Source of the DNA: Methylopila sp. 73B | GTDB taxonomy: Bacteria; Pseudomonadota; Alphaproteobacteria; Rhizobiales; Methylopilaceae | Reading direction: 5' to 3' | DNA: 64,000 bases | NCBI RefSeq assembly: GCF_000526315.1 | Contig: NZ_JAFV01000001.1 | Location: 4,094,501 to 4,158,500 of the forward strand | Part shown: piece after piece, positions 42,799-50,551 of the stretch | Numbering within the stretch: position 1 is the stretch's first letter | How the letters are laid out: the number at the start of each line of letters is the position of its first letter | Notes under the pieces: generated by a model | What the model was told of the DNA's origin: nothing | Seen by the model: the letters and a program-made list of their open reading frames with translations, nothing else | The model's database searches: none | Made by a program: the position numbers and the translations under genes

Positions 42799-42825
42799 TT
42801 AACCTTTGCGACCTATTCGTTAACC
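42799..42825. promoter_or_regulatory. Paired TTAACC sites in flgF-fliL divergent region
   Basis: TTAACC occurs at 42799-42804 and again at 42820-42825, exactly 21 bases (two helical turns) apart, in the otherwise GC-rich gap of about 310 bases between flgF and fliL. TTAAC is a half-site of the CtrA response regulator, which controls motility in Rhizobiales; the spacing is not the standard TTAA-N7-TTAA, so the assignment is tentative. Confidence 0.3.
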
Positions 42826-42881
42826 CTAGCGGACAAACCGCTTGGGCGATGAGGGAGCGCGGCGCGAGCCGCGTGTCGGGG

Positions 42882-43418
42882 ATGGCGGAAGCCGAAGGCG
42901 CCGGCGGCGAGGCGAAGCCGAAGTCCAAGAAGAAGCTGATCATCATCGCGGCCGCGGCGGCGGCGGTCGTGATCGGCGGCGGCGTGGGCGGCTACCTGAT
43001 GTTCGCCAAGGGCGGCGGCGAGCACGGCGCCGCGACCGCAGCGGCCTCCGGTCAGGACGGCGGGGAGCACGGCGGCGAGGGCGAGGCTCAGGCGGCGACG
43101 CCGGCGAAATCCGCGGCGTTCGTCGACCTGCCCGAGATGACGGTGAACCTCGCGACGGTCGACAAGGAGCGGCAGCAGTACGTCCGCATGACCGTGGCGC
43201 TCGAGGTCGGGAGCCCCGAACTCGTGGAGGCGATCAAGCCGCTGCTTCCGCGCGTGATCGACAGCTTCCAGACCCATCTGCGCGAGATGCGCCCGAGCGA
43301 TCTCCGGGGCTCGGCCGGGGCCTACCGCCTCAAGGAAGAGCTTTTGCGCCGGGTGAACGTCGCGATCGCGCCGGCGCGCGCCGACGCGGTGCTGTTCAAG
43401 GACGTCGTCGTCCAGTAG
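42882..43418 (+). CDS. fliL: Flagellar basal-body protein FliL
   Basis: This single-pass membrane protein (178 residues) associates with the stator. The N-terminus is basic (AKPKSKKK), then the membrane helix LIIIAAAAAAVVIGGGVGGY, a Gly/Ala/His linker, and the FliL domain FVDLPEMTVNLATVDKERQQ and YVRMTVALEVGSPELVEAIK, ending LFKDVVVQ. Starts at GTG 42873 and ATG 42849 are possible; none has a strong ribosome site. It is the first gene of a five-gene flagellar run. Confidence 0.9.
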   Translation: MAEAEGAGGEAKPKSKKKLIIIAAAAAAVVIGGGVGGYLMFAKGGGEHGAATAAASGQDGGEHGGEGEAQAATPAKSAAFVDLPEMTVNLATVDKERQQYVRMTVALEVGSPELVEAIKPLLPRVIDSFQTHLREMRPSDLRGSAGAYRLKEELLRRVNVAIAPARADAVLFKDVVVQ

Positions 43419-43443
43419 GGCGCGGACCAGAAAGGTCGGGACG

Positions 43444-44598
43444 ATGGCGGGGGAAGACGACGACGATCTCGCGGCCGAATGGGGCGCCGCGATGGCGGAG
43501 CAGGTCGGCGAGGACGCCGAGGCGATGGCGGCCGAGTGGGCCGCCATGCTTGGCGGTCCGGCCGTCGCCGACGACGGCGGCCGCAAGTCTCCGGACCGGG
43601 TGCTCAATCAGGATGAGGTCGACGGCCTCCTCGGGTTCAACCCGCACGAGCTCGGCCTCAACTCCCAGTCCGGCATCCGGGCGATCATCAATTCGGCGCT
43701 CGTCTCCTACGAGCGTCTGCCGATGCTCGAGATCGTGTTCGACCGGCTGGTCCGGCTGCTCACGACCAGCTTGCGCAACTTCACCTCGGACAACGTCGAG
43801 GTCTCGCTCGACGGCATCCGTTCGGTGCGCTTCGGCGACTACCTCAATTCGATCCCGCTGCCGGCGATCCTCTCGGTGTTCAAGGCCCACCAGTGGGACG
43901 GCTTCGGGCTGATGACGGTCGACAGCGCGCTGATCTACTCGATCATCGACGTGCTGCTCGGCGGCCGACGCGGCGCCGCGACGATGAAGGTCGAGGGCCG
44001 CCCCTACACCACGATCGAGACCAGCCTGGTCCAGCGCATGATCGAGGTGGTGCTGGCCGACGCCGAACAGGCATTCCGCCCGATCACCAACGTTAACTTC
44101 TCGCTCGACCGGCTGGAGACGAACCCCCGCTTCGCCGCCATCACCCGCCCGGCCAACGCCGCGATCCTCGTCAATCTCCGGATCGACATGGAGGACCGCG
44201 GCGGCTTCATCGAGGTGCTGCTGCCCTACGCGACGATCGAGCCGATCCGCGAAATGCTGCTGCAGCAGTTCATGGGCGAGAAGTTCGGCCGCGACGCGAC
44301 CTGGGAGGGCCATCTCGCGACCGAAATCTGGTCCGCCGAAGCCGAGCTCCACGCGGTGCTTTACGACAAGAAACTCCCGCTGCGCACCATCCTCGATCTC
44401 GACATCGGAGACACCCTGATGCTCGATGTCGCGCCCGACGAACTGGTCGAGATTCGGTGCGGCGACCAGGTCTTGACCGAGGCGCGGATGGGCCGTGCAG
44501 GCGATAAGGTCGCGGTCCAGATCGCCCGTCCGCTGCGCCGCTCGCACACCACGCTCGCCGCCTTCGAGGCGGCCGGCGAATCCCGGAAGGACGCCTGA
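43444..44598 (+). CDS. fliM: Flagellar motor switch protein FliM
   Basis: This C-ring protein binds phosphorylated CheY and sets rotation direction. In 384 residues, the N-terminal acidic region leads to RVLNQDEVDGLLGFNPHELG (CheY-binding segment). IVFDRLVRLLTTSLRNFTSD, SIIDVLLGGRRGAATMKVEG and IEPIREMLLQQFMGEKFGRD form the middle CheC-like domain. The end LDIGDTLMLDVAPDELVEIR is the SpoA-type domain. It starts 25 bases after fliL. Confidence 0.97.
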   Translation: MAGEDDDDLAAEWGAAMAEQVGEDAEAMAAEWAAMLGGPAVADDGGRKSPDRVLNQDEVDGLLGFNPHELGLNSQSGIRAIINSALVSYERLPMLEIVFDRLVRLLTTSLRNFTSDNVEVSLDGIRSVRFGDYLNSIPLPAILSVFKAHQWDGFGLMTVDSALIYSIIDVLLGGRRGAATMKVEGRPYTTIETSLVQRMIEVVLADAEQAFRPITNVNFSLDRLETNPRFAAITRPANAAILVNLRIDMEDRGGFIEVLLPYATIEPIREMLLQQFMGEKFGRDATWEGHLATEIWSAEAELHAVLYDKKLPLRTILDLDIGDTLMLDVAPDELVEIRCGDQVLTEARMGRAGDKVAVQIARPLRRSHTTLAAFEAAGESRKDA

Positions 44599-44601
44599 AC
44601 C

Positions 44602-45159
44602 ATGGAGAACGTCGTCGGTTTCGCGATCGAGTCGCTCGTCGCGGTCCTGCTCGTCGCGACCATCGCCTATTGCGCGCTGCTGAACCGCAGGCTCGGCAAG
44701 CTGCGGGCGGACGAAGGCGTGATGCGCGAGACGATCACCGAGCTCGTCGCCTCGACCCACGCGGCCGAGCGCGCGATCGTCGCGCTCCGGGCGGCGCTCG
44801 GCCATTGCGAGGACACCCTGGCCGAACGGCTGGGGCGCGCCGAAACCATGTCCACCGCGATCGCCGGCCAGTTGAGCGCAGGCGAGGAGGTGATCGAGCG
44901 CATCACGCGGATCGCCAAGGCGGCGCGGGACCATGCCGCGCGCGAGGCGAGCCTGGACGAGATTGCGCGACGCGACGCGGATCGCGAAGCCGTCCGGTTG
45001 GCCGCCCGTCGCCGCGCCGAGGAGGAGGAAGAGACGCGCGCGCTCATCCGCCGCGTCGCCGAGGAGGCCGAGCCCGTCAGCCGTTCGGCCGCGACGGCCG
45101 CCGCGGCCGAGCTGTTCGCCTCGCGCATCCGGGCCCTTAGCGCCGGTTCGCCGGCATGA
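44602..45159 (+). CDS. DUF6468 flagellar-locus protein
   Basis: This 185-residue protein has an N-terminal membrane helix (MENVVGFAIESLVAVLLVAT) and a long charged helical remainder with coiled-coil character ([40 protein letters not shown]). DUF6468 proteins occur directly after fliM in Rhizobiales, as here (3 bases apart), so a motor role is likely. It overlaps the next gene by 4 bases (ATGA). Confidence 0.82.
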   Translation: MENVVGFAIESLVAVLLVATIAYCALLNRRLGKLRADEGVMRETITELVASTHAAERAIVALRAALGHCEDTLAERLGRAETMSTAIAGQLSAGEEVIERITRIAKAARDHAAREASLDEIARRDADREAVRLAARRRAEEEEETRALIRRVAEEAEPVSRSAATAAAAELFASRIRALSAGSPA

Positions 45160-45854
45160 CGACGGACCGCATTCGCCTGATGCCGATCGTGATGACCGCG
45201 GCTGCGGCGCTGCTCGCGCTCAAGACCGTCGGTCTCGTCACACAGACGAGCTACCTGTTCGCCAGCCCCGCCGCGGCCGCCGGCGCCCCGAAGGCCGAAG
45301 GGCATGGAGCCGCGCCCGAGGCGGCGGAGCCCGGTGAGGCCGCGGCGCCCGCCGTGCGTCCCAAGGAGGCTCCGACCGAGCCGTCCACCTCCGCTTCGGA
45401 GAAGGCCCTGCTGGAGGCGCTGCAGAAGCGCCGCGAGACGATCGAGGCCAAGGCGAACGATCTCGACGTCCGCGAGAACCTGATCAAGGCGGCCGAGCGC
45501 CGGATGGAGGAGCGCCTCGTCGAGCTCAAGCGGCTCGAGGAGCAGGTCTCGGCGGCGGAGGATCGCCGCCGCGAGGAGGACAAGGCCAAGTTCAAGGAGC
45601 TCATCGTCCTCTACGAGGGCATGAAGGTGAAGGAGGCCGCGCGGATCTTCGAGCGCCTCGACGCCTCCGTGCTGATCGAGGTGGCGAGCCGCATGAACCC
45701 CCGCAAGCTGGCCGAGGTCATGGGCCAGATGTCGCCCGACAGCGCGGAGAGACTGACGGTCGCGATGGCGCGCCGGAGCGACGGCTCGCTCGCCCCGCGC
45801 CCGGTGGCCGCGAGCGACCTGCCGCAGATCGTCGGACGCTCCGCCAATCCCTGA
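45156..45854 (+). CDS. MotE-family flagellar protein (MgtE intracellular-domain type)
   Basis: This 232-residue exported or membrane-anchored protein has an N-terminal hydrophobic helix (LMPIVMTAAAALLALKTVGL), an Ala/Pro/Glu linker, a coiled coil (LQKRRETIEAKANDLDVREN to RRREEDKAKFKE) and the MgtE_N-like module LYEGMKVKEAARIFERLDAS, VLIEVASRMNPRKLAEVMGQ and MSPDSAERLTVAMA. This is the MotE/FliG-like MotC-chaperone group of Rhizobiales; in Sinorhizobium MotE stabilises periplasmic MotC. Its partner motC was not found in the window. Confidence 0.82.
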   Translation: MTTDRIRLMPIVMTAAAALLALKTVGLVTQTSYLFASPAAAAGAPKAEGHGAAPEAAEPGEAAAPAVRPKEAPTEPSTSASEKALLEALQKRRETIEAKANDLDVRENLIKAAERRMEERLVELKRLEEQVSAAEDRRREEDKAKFKELIVLYEGMKVKEAARIFERLDASVLIEVASRMNPRKLAEVMGQMSPDSAERLTVAMARRSDGSLAPRPVAASDLPQIVGRSANP

Positions 45855-45971
45855 CCGCGCGTCGCGCGAATTCCGCCGCGGCGGTAACCTTCCACCAACC
45901 GCTCGTGCTTAAGACTGTTCGGTGCGGCCGTCCGGCCGCAGGCGAGCGCGAGGGCGAGGGACCTGGTCGAC

Positions 45972-48900
45972 GTGTCGGGGGTGAGACTGCGGGCGATCGC
46001 CGCCGCGCTGGCGCTGGGCTGGACCTGCGCCGCGGCCGATTTCGCGCGCGCCGCGACCGCCACGGTGACCGCCGGCATGCAGCCCGAAGGTTACGCCCGG
46101 TTGGTCTTCGCCTTCGACCAGATGCCGAAGATCAGCGCCTCGCTGTCGGGCACGGTGCTGGTCGTCACCTTCGGGGAGCCGACGGAGGTTGATCTCGGGA
46201 CGCTCGGCCGCGATCTGCGCGGCCTGGTCCGGATCGTCCGCAAGGAGGCCGACGACACCGCCATCCGCTTCGCGCTGGAGCGCGGCGTCATCCTGAACGC
46301 GCAGGAGGCGGGTGACTCGTTCTACGTCGATCTGCTGCCGACGACGTGGAAGGGCATGAAGCCCAGCCTGCCGCCCGAGGTCGTGGCCGAGATGAGCCGT
46401 CAGGCGCGCCGAAGCCGGATCGCGGAGCTCGAGGCGCAGGTGCGCAAGGCGGCCGCCGCGACGCCGCTCACGGTCTCCGGCGCCACGCATCCGACCTTCC
46501 GCCGGCTCGTGTTCGGCGTGGACTCCCGCGTGCAGGTCAATCTCGCGCGCAAAGGCGACACGGCGCTTGTGACGTTCGGCGCCGACATGCCGTTCGACTT
46601 CGTCGCCGCCAAGGCGATGCTGCCGACGCCGCTCGCCGGACTTGCGGTCCGCCGCTCCAACGGCGGGGTCACCGTCGTGGTCCCGGCGCCGAAAGACGTC
46701 GCGGTCCGCGGCTTCCGTGAAGACGACACCTATGTGCTGGACGTGGATCGCAAGGACGCCGCGCCCGTCGCCGACGCGGGCGCGGGCGGCGATCCCCATC
46801 ACGCGGAGCCGCGCCCGGAGCTCGCCGAGGCGACGAAGGGCGCCGTGGCGGCCGCAGCTTCTGCCATCGCCACGGAGGCTCACGCGCCGCAGCGTGCTCC
46901 GGCCCCCGCCCCAACTTCGGCCCCAGCCACGCAAAGCGTTCCCGGCGCGGAGACTCGCGCGGCCCCCGCCGCGCCGGCGGCGGCCGGGCGGCCGGAGCTC
47001 AGCCGTTTGGGCCAGTCGCTCCGCATCCGCCTTCCGTTCGACAAGCCGACGCCCGCCGCCGTGTTCGCGCGCGGCCGCACGGCCTGGGCGGTGTTCGACA
47101 CGCCGGATGCGATCCCGCTCGACGACGTCCTGAAGGCCTCGAACGGCGCGATCCTCGCCATCGAACAGAGCGTGGTGGAGCGCGGCCGGGTCATCCGTCT
47201 CAAGCTCGCGGAGCCCCGCGCGGTGACGGCGGCGGCGGAGGGGGCGGCCTGGATCCTCTCGCTCGGCGACGACATCCTCGGCGGCGCCGACCCGATCGAC
47301 TTCGCTTCCAACTTCGGCCGGGACGGCCGCGGCGCGCTGGTCGCGCATATTGAGGGCCTCGGCGGCGTTCGTGAAATCGACGATCCGGAGTTCGGCGACC
47401 GCCTGATGGTGGCGTCGCTGTCCGGTCCGGCCCGCGCGTCGCTTCGGCCGCAGGCCTTCGTGGAGGTCGGGCTCCTGCTTACGGCCCAGGGCGTGGTCGC
47501 CTTGCCGATGGCCGACGACGTGCGGATGACGGCGAAGATGGACGCGCTCACGATCGAACGCGACGCCGGACTGTCGCTCTCGATCGACGGCGGCCCGCGC
47601 GCTGCGGAGGCCGGCGCCGGCGGCCCTGCGTCGGACGTCGTGCTCGATGCCGCAGGCGGCCGCGAGGCGGTCTCGGAACGGTTTTACGCGCGCGAACGCA
47701 AGCTGCTCGACGCGGCCGCCCGCGCGACGCCTGACGAGCGCATCGAAGCGCGCGTCGCCCTGGCGCGGTTCTATGCGTTCCGCCGGATGGCGGCGAACGC
47801 CCGGGCGGTGATCGAGGCGACGGTCGGTGACGATGGGCTCGCCGAACGCGACCCGCGCGTCGCCATCCTGCGCGCGGCAGCCGCGGCGCAGCTCGGGCGC
47901 TACACCACCGCCATCCAGCTGCTCTCGACGCCCCAGCTCGCGGCCAACCCCGAGGCCTCTCTGTGGCGGGCTTTCGCCGAGGCCGGGGAGGGGCGCGTCG
48001 GGCCGGCGCGGGATTACCTGAGCAAGGGCAAATCCGCGATCGGCGCGCTACCGCCCGACTATCAGGCGCTGTTCAGCGAGATGGAGGTGTCGCTCGCGCT
48101 CGAGGCGAAGGATCACGTCGCGGCGGTCAGCGCCTTCGACCGCCTGGAGCTGTTGCCGGCGATCCATGGGCAGAACGCGCGCGAGGTGATACGCGCCCGG
48201 GTCTTCGAGGCGCTTGGCCAGACCGACAAGGCGCTGCAGTCCTATGACGTCGTGCTGAAGGGCTCCGACCCGATCTCCGCCGCCGAGGCGGATCTGCGGG
48301 CGATCGAACTGCGGCTGACGGTCGGAAAGATCTCGATCCCGGACGCCATCGCCGCGCTCGAACGGCTGGTGACGGGCTGGCGCGGCGACTGGATCGAAGC
48401 CGAGGGGCTTGCCCGCCTCTCAGGCCTCTATGCCGACGCCGAGCGCTGGCGCGACGCCTTCACCACGCTGAAGACCTCGGTCGAAGCGTTCCCCGACGTC
48501 GACGCCACGCGCACGCTGCAGGATCGGATGCAGGCGCGGTTTACCGACCTGTTCCTGGGGCCGGCGGTCGATCGCATGCAGAAGGTCGACGCTCTGGCGC
48601 TGTTCTACGATTTCCAGGAGCTCAGTCCGGGCGGCAAGCGCGGCGACGAATTGGTGCGGCGGCTCGCGGACAAGCTGGTCGAGGTCGACCTGCTCGACCA
48701 AGCTTCGGCGCTGCTCGAGTACCAGATCGAAAACCGCCTCACGGGGGCGGGCCGCGCGCAGGTCGCCGCCCGCGCAGCCATGATCTACCTGATGAACGAC
48801 AAGCCTGCGGAGGCGGCCCGGGTGCTTCAGAAGACGCGGCAGGCCGATCTGCCGGCGTCGCTCGTCCGCACCCGCCTGATGCTCGACGCCCGCGCGCTTG

Positions 48901-49364
48901 CGCAGACCGGTCGCACGGAGCTTGCGCTCGAGATGGCGGACGGTCTCGGCCCCGAGGCGGCGCGTCTGAAGGCCGACGTGCTCTGGGCGGCGCGGCGCTG
49001 GAGCGAGGCGGGCGACGCGCTGGAGGTCGCGCTCGGCCCGGTGTGGCGCAAGCCCGAGCCGCTCGACGCGTCCGAACGCGCCGACGTGATGCGGGCCGCG
49101 ATCTCGCTGTCGCTCGCCGACGACGATCTCGGTCTCGACCGCATCCGGCAGAAGTTCGCCTCCAAGATGGCGGACAGCCCGGACGCCCATGCCTTTGAAG
49201 TGGTGACGGCGCCGATCGAGGCGCGCGGCGAGGCCTTCCGCGAAGTCGCGCGCTCGATCGCGACGACGGCCGCCTTCGAAGGTTTCCTGAAGGACTACCG
49301 CAAGCAGACCGATGACGAGGCCGCGAGCAACGCAACTCCGCCGCGCGCGGAAGGCGCGGGCTGA
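45972..49364 (+). CDS. Very long exported TPR protein linked to flagellar genes
   Basis: This 1130-residue protein starts at GTG with a signal peptide (VRLRAIAAALALGWTCAAAD). Two AMIN-like beta segments (YARLVFAFDQMPKISASLSG; TFRRLVFGVDSRVQVNLARK) with a helical spacer fill residues 30-260. An Ala/Pro-rich linker covers about 265-340, then another AMIN-like unit (LGQSLRIRLPFDKPTPAAVF). From about 570 onward helical hairpin repeats of TPR type continue (LARFYAFRRMAANARAVIEA, VFEALGQTDKALQSYDVVLK). It is last in the fliL operon, suggesting a periplasmic scaffold for motor or envelope. I know no named family for the whole protein. Confidence 0.82.
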   Translation: MSGVRLRAIAAALALGWTCAAADFARAATATVTAGMQPEGYARLVFAFDQMPKISASLSGTVLVVTFGEPTEVDLGTLGRDLRGLVRIVRKEADDTAIRFALERGVILNAQEAGDSFYVDLLPTTWKGMKPSLPPEVVAEMSRQARRSRIAELEAQVRKAAAATPLTVSGATHPTFRRLVFGVDSRVQVNLARKGDTALVTFGADMPFDFVAAKAMLPTPLAGLAVRRSNGGVTVVVPAPKDVAVRGFREDDTYVLDVDRKDAAPVADAGAGGDPHHAEPRPELAEATKGAVAAAASAIATEAHAPQRAPAPAPTSAPATQSVPGAETRAAPAAPAAAGRPELSRLGQSLRIRLPFDKPTPAAVFARGRTAWAVFDTPDAIPLDDVLKASNGAILAIEQSVVERGRVIRLKLAEPRAVTAAAEGAAWILSLGDDILGGADPIDFASNFGRDGRGALVAHIEGLGGVREIDDPEFGDRLMVASLSGPARASLRPQAFVEVGLLLTAQGVVALPMADDVRMTAKMDALTIERDAGLSLSIDGGPRAAEAGAGGPASDVVLDAAGGREAVSERFYARERKLLDAAARATPDERIEARVALARFYAFRRMAANARAVIEATVGDDGLAERDPRVAILRAAAAAQLGRYTTAIQLLSTPQLAANPEASLWRAFAEAGEGRVGPARDYLSKGKSAIGALPPDYQALFSEMEVSLALEAKDHVAAVSAFDRLELLPAIHGQNAREVIRARVFEALGQTDKALQSYDVVLKGSDPISAAEADLRAIELRLTVGKISIPDAIAALERLVTGWRGDWIEAEGLARLSGLYADAERWRDAFTTLKTSVEAFPDVDATRTLQDRMQARFTDLFLGPAVDRMQKVDALALFYDFQELSPGGKRGDELVRRLADKLVEVDLLDQASALLEYQIENRLTGAGRAQVAARAAMIYLMNDKPAEAARVLQKTRQADLPASLVRTRLMLDARALAQTGRTELALEMADGLGPEAARLKADVLWAARRWSEAGDALEVALGPVWRKPEPLDASERADVMRAAISLSLADDDLGLDRIRQKFASKMADSPDAHAFEVVTAPIEARGEAFREVARSIATTAAFEGFLKDYRKQTDDEAASNATPPRAEGAG

Positions 49365-49393
49365 CGCCGTCGAGACGGCGAGCTCAAACGAGA

Positions 49394-49418
49394 ACGGCCG
49401 GAGCGAAACCCCGGCCGT
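49394..49418. terminator. Terminator hairpin shared by mclA and TPR protein gene
   Basis: ACGGCCGG (49394-49401) pairs with CCGGCCGT (49411-49418) with a 9-base A-rich loop, between the convergent ends of the long TPR gene and the serine-cycle operon. On the minus strand TTCTCGTTTGAG follows. Confidence 0.5.
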
Positions 49419-49455
49419 CGGGCGCGTGATCGCGATCGCAGTTCGAAACGCCCGA

Positions 49456-50430
49456 TCAGGCGGCCTTCATCGCGTTGGCCTTCTCGATCAGCGCTTCCGC
49501 CATGCGGATGGAGGCGATGTCGATCAGGCGGCCGTCGAGCGCGACGGCGCCGCGGCCGGCCTTGGCGGCCTCTTCCATCGCTTCCAGAATGCGGCGGGCC
49601 TTGGTGACCTCGGCCTCGGACGGGGTGAACACCTCGTTGGCGAGGTCGATCTGCGAGGGATGGATCGCCCATTTGCCTTCATAGCCTGCGGCGGCGCAGC
49701 GGCGGGCGGCGGAGAGGTAGCCGTCGGGGTCGGAGAAGTCGCCGAAGGGGCCGTCGATCGGGCGCAGGCCATAGGCGCGGCAGGCGACGAGCATGCGCTG
49801 CTGGGCGAACAGCCACGGGTCCTGCCAGTGGGTCTCGCGCTTGCCCGCGTCGTCCTTGTCGGTCAGCACTGAATAGTCCGGGTTCACGCCGCCGATGACG
49901 GTCGAGCGGGTCCGGCAGGAGGCCGCGTAGTCGGCGACGCCGAAGGACATCGCCTCGAGCCGCTTGGACGAGGTCGCGATCGCCTCGACGTTCGCCATGC
50001 CGAGCGCGGTCTCGATCAGCACCTCGAAGCCGAGCTTCTTCTCACGCTTCTTGGCCTGCTCGATCTGCGTGACGAGCACGTCGATCGCGTAGACGTCGGC
50101 CGGCACGCCGACCTTGGGGATCAAGATCATGTCGAGGCGCGGGCACTGCTCCACGATGTCGACCACGTCGCGGTACATGTAGTGGGTGTCGAGACCGTTG
50201 ATGCGGATCATCATGGTCTTCGTGCCCCAGTCGATCTCGTTCAGGGCCTGAACGATGTTCTTGCGGGCCTGCTCCTTGTCGTCGGGGGCGACCGCGTCCT
50301 CGAGGTCGAGGAAGATGACGTCGGCCTTCGACTGCGCCGACTTCTCCATGAAGGTCGGGTTCGAGCCCGGCACCGCAAGCTCAGAACGGTGCAGACGCGG
50401 CGTGGCCTGCTGAACCAGAGTGAAGCTCAT
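49456..50430 (-). CDS. mclA: L-malyl-CoA/beta-methylmalyl-CoA lyase
   Basis: This is the last enzyme of the serine cycle. It cleaves malyl-CoA to acetyl-CoA and glyoxylate. The CitE-family barrel (324 residues) shows RLHRSELAVPGSNPTFMEKS, KADVIFLDLEDAVAPDDKEQ (metal-binding region), LIPKVGVPADVYAIDVLVTQ, LIETALGMANVEAIATSSKR and GKWAIHPSQIDLANEVF. ATG 50430 has AGGAGG 8 bases upstream. It is the last gene of the serine-cycle run and may have its own promoter. Confidence 0.95.
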   Translation of the reverse strand: MSFTLVQQATPRLHRSELAVPGSNPTFMEKSAQSKADVIFLDLEDAVAPDDKEQARKNIVQALNEIDWGTKTMMIRINGLDTHYMYRDVVDIVEQCPRLDMILIPKVGVPADVYAIDVLVTQIEQAKKREKKLGFEVLIETALGMANVEAIATSSKRLEAMSFGVADYAASCRTRSTVIGGVNPDYSVLTDKDDAGKRETHWQDPWLFAQQRMLVACRAYGLRPIDGPFGDFSDPDGYLSAARRCAAAGYEGKWAIHPSQIDLANEVFTPSEAEVTKARRILEAMEEAAKAGRGAVALDGRLIDIASIRMAEALIEKANAMKAA

Positions 50431-50483
50431 ACTTTCCTCCTGAAGCAAATTTCAAAGCACGATCGCTGCGGCGGACCGTACTC

Positions 50484-50489
50484 ATTATA
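50484..50489 (-). promoter_or_regulatory. Candidate -10 box of an internal promoter for mclA
   Basis: TATAAT reads perfectly on the minus strand, 54 bases before the mclA start, in an AT-rich ppc-mclA gap unlike the rest of the operon. No good -35 box lies 16-18 bases upstream. Confidence 0.4.
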
Positions 50490-50551
50490 ATTATGGGGGC
50501 AACACATCAGTTCGGATAAACTACGAAAAGCGCATAGGGCGCAGTCTAATC

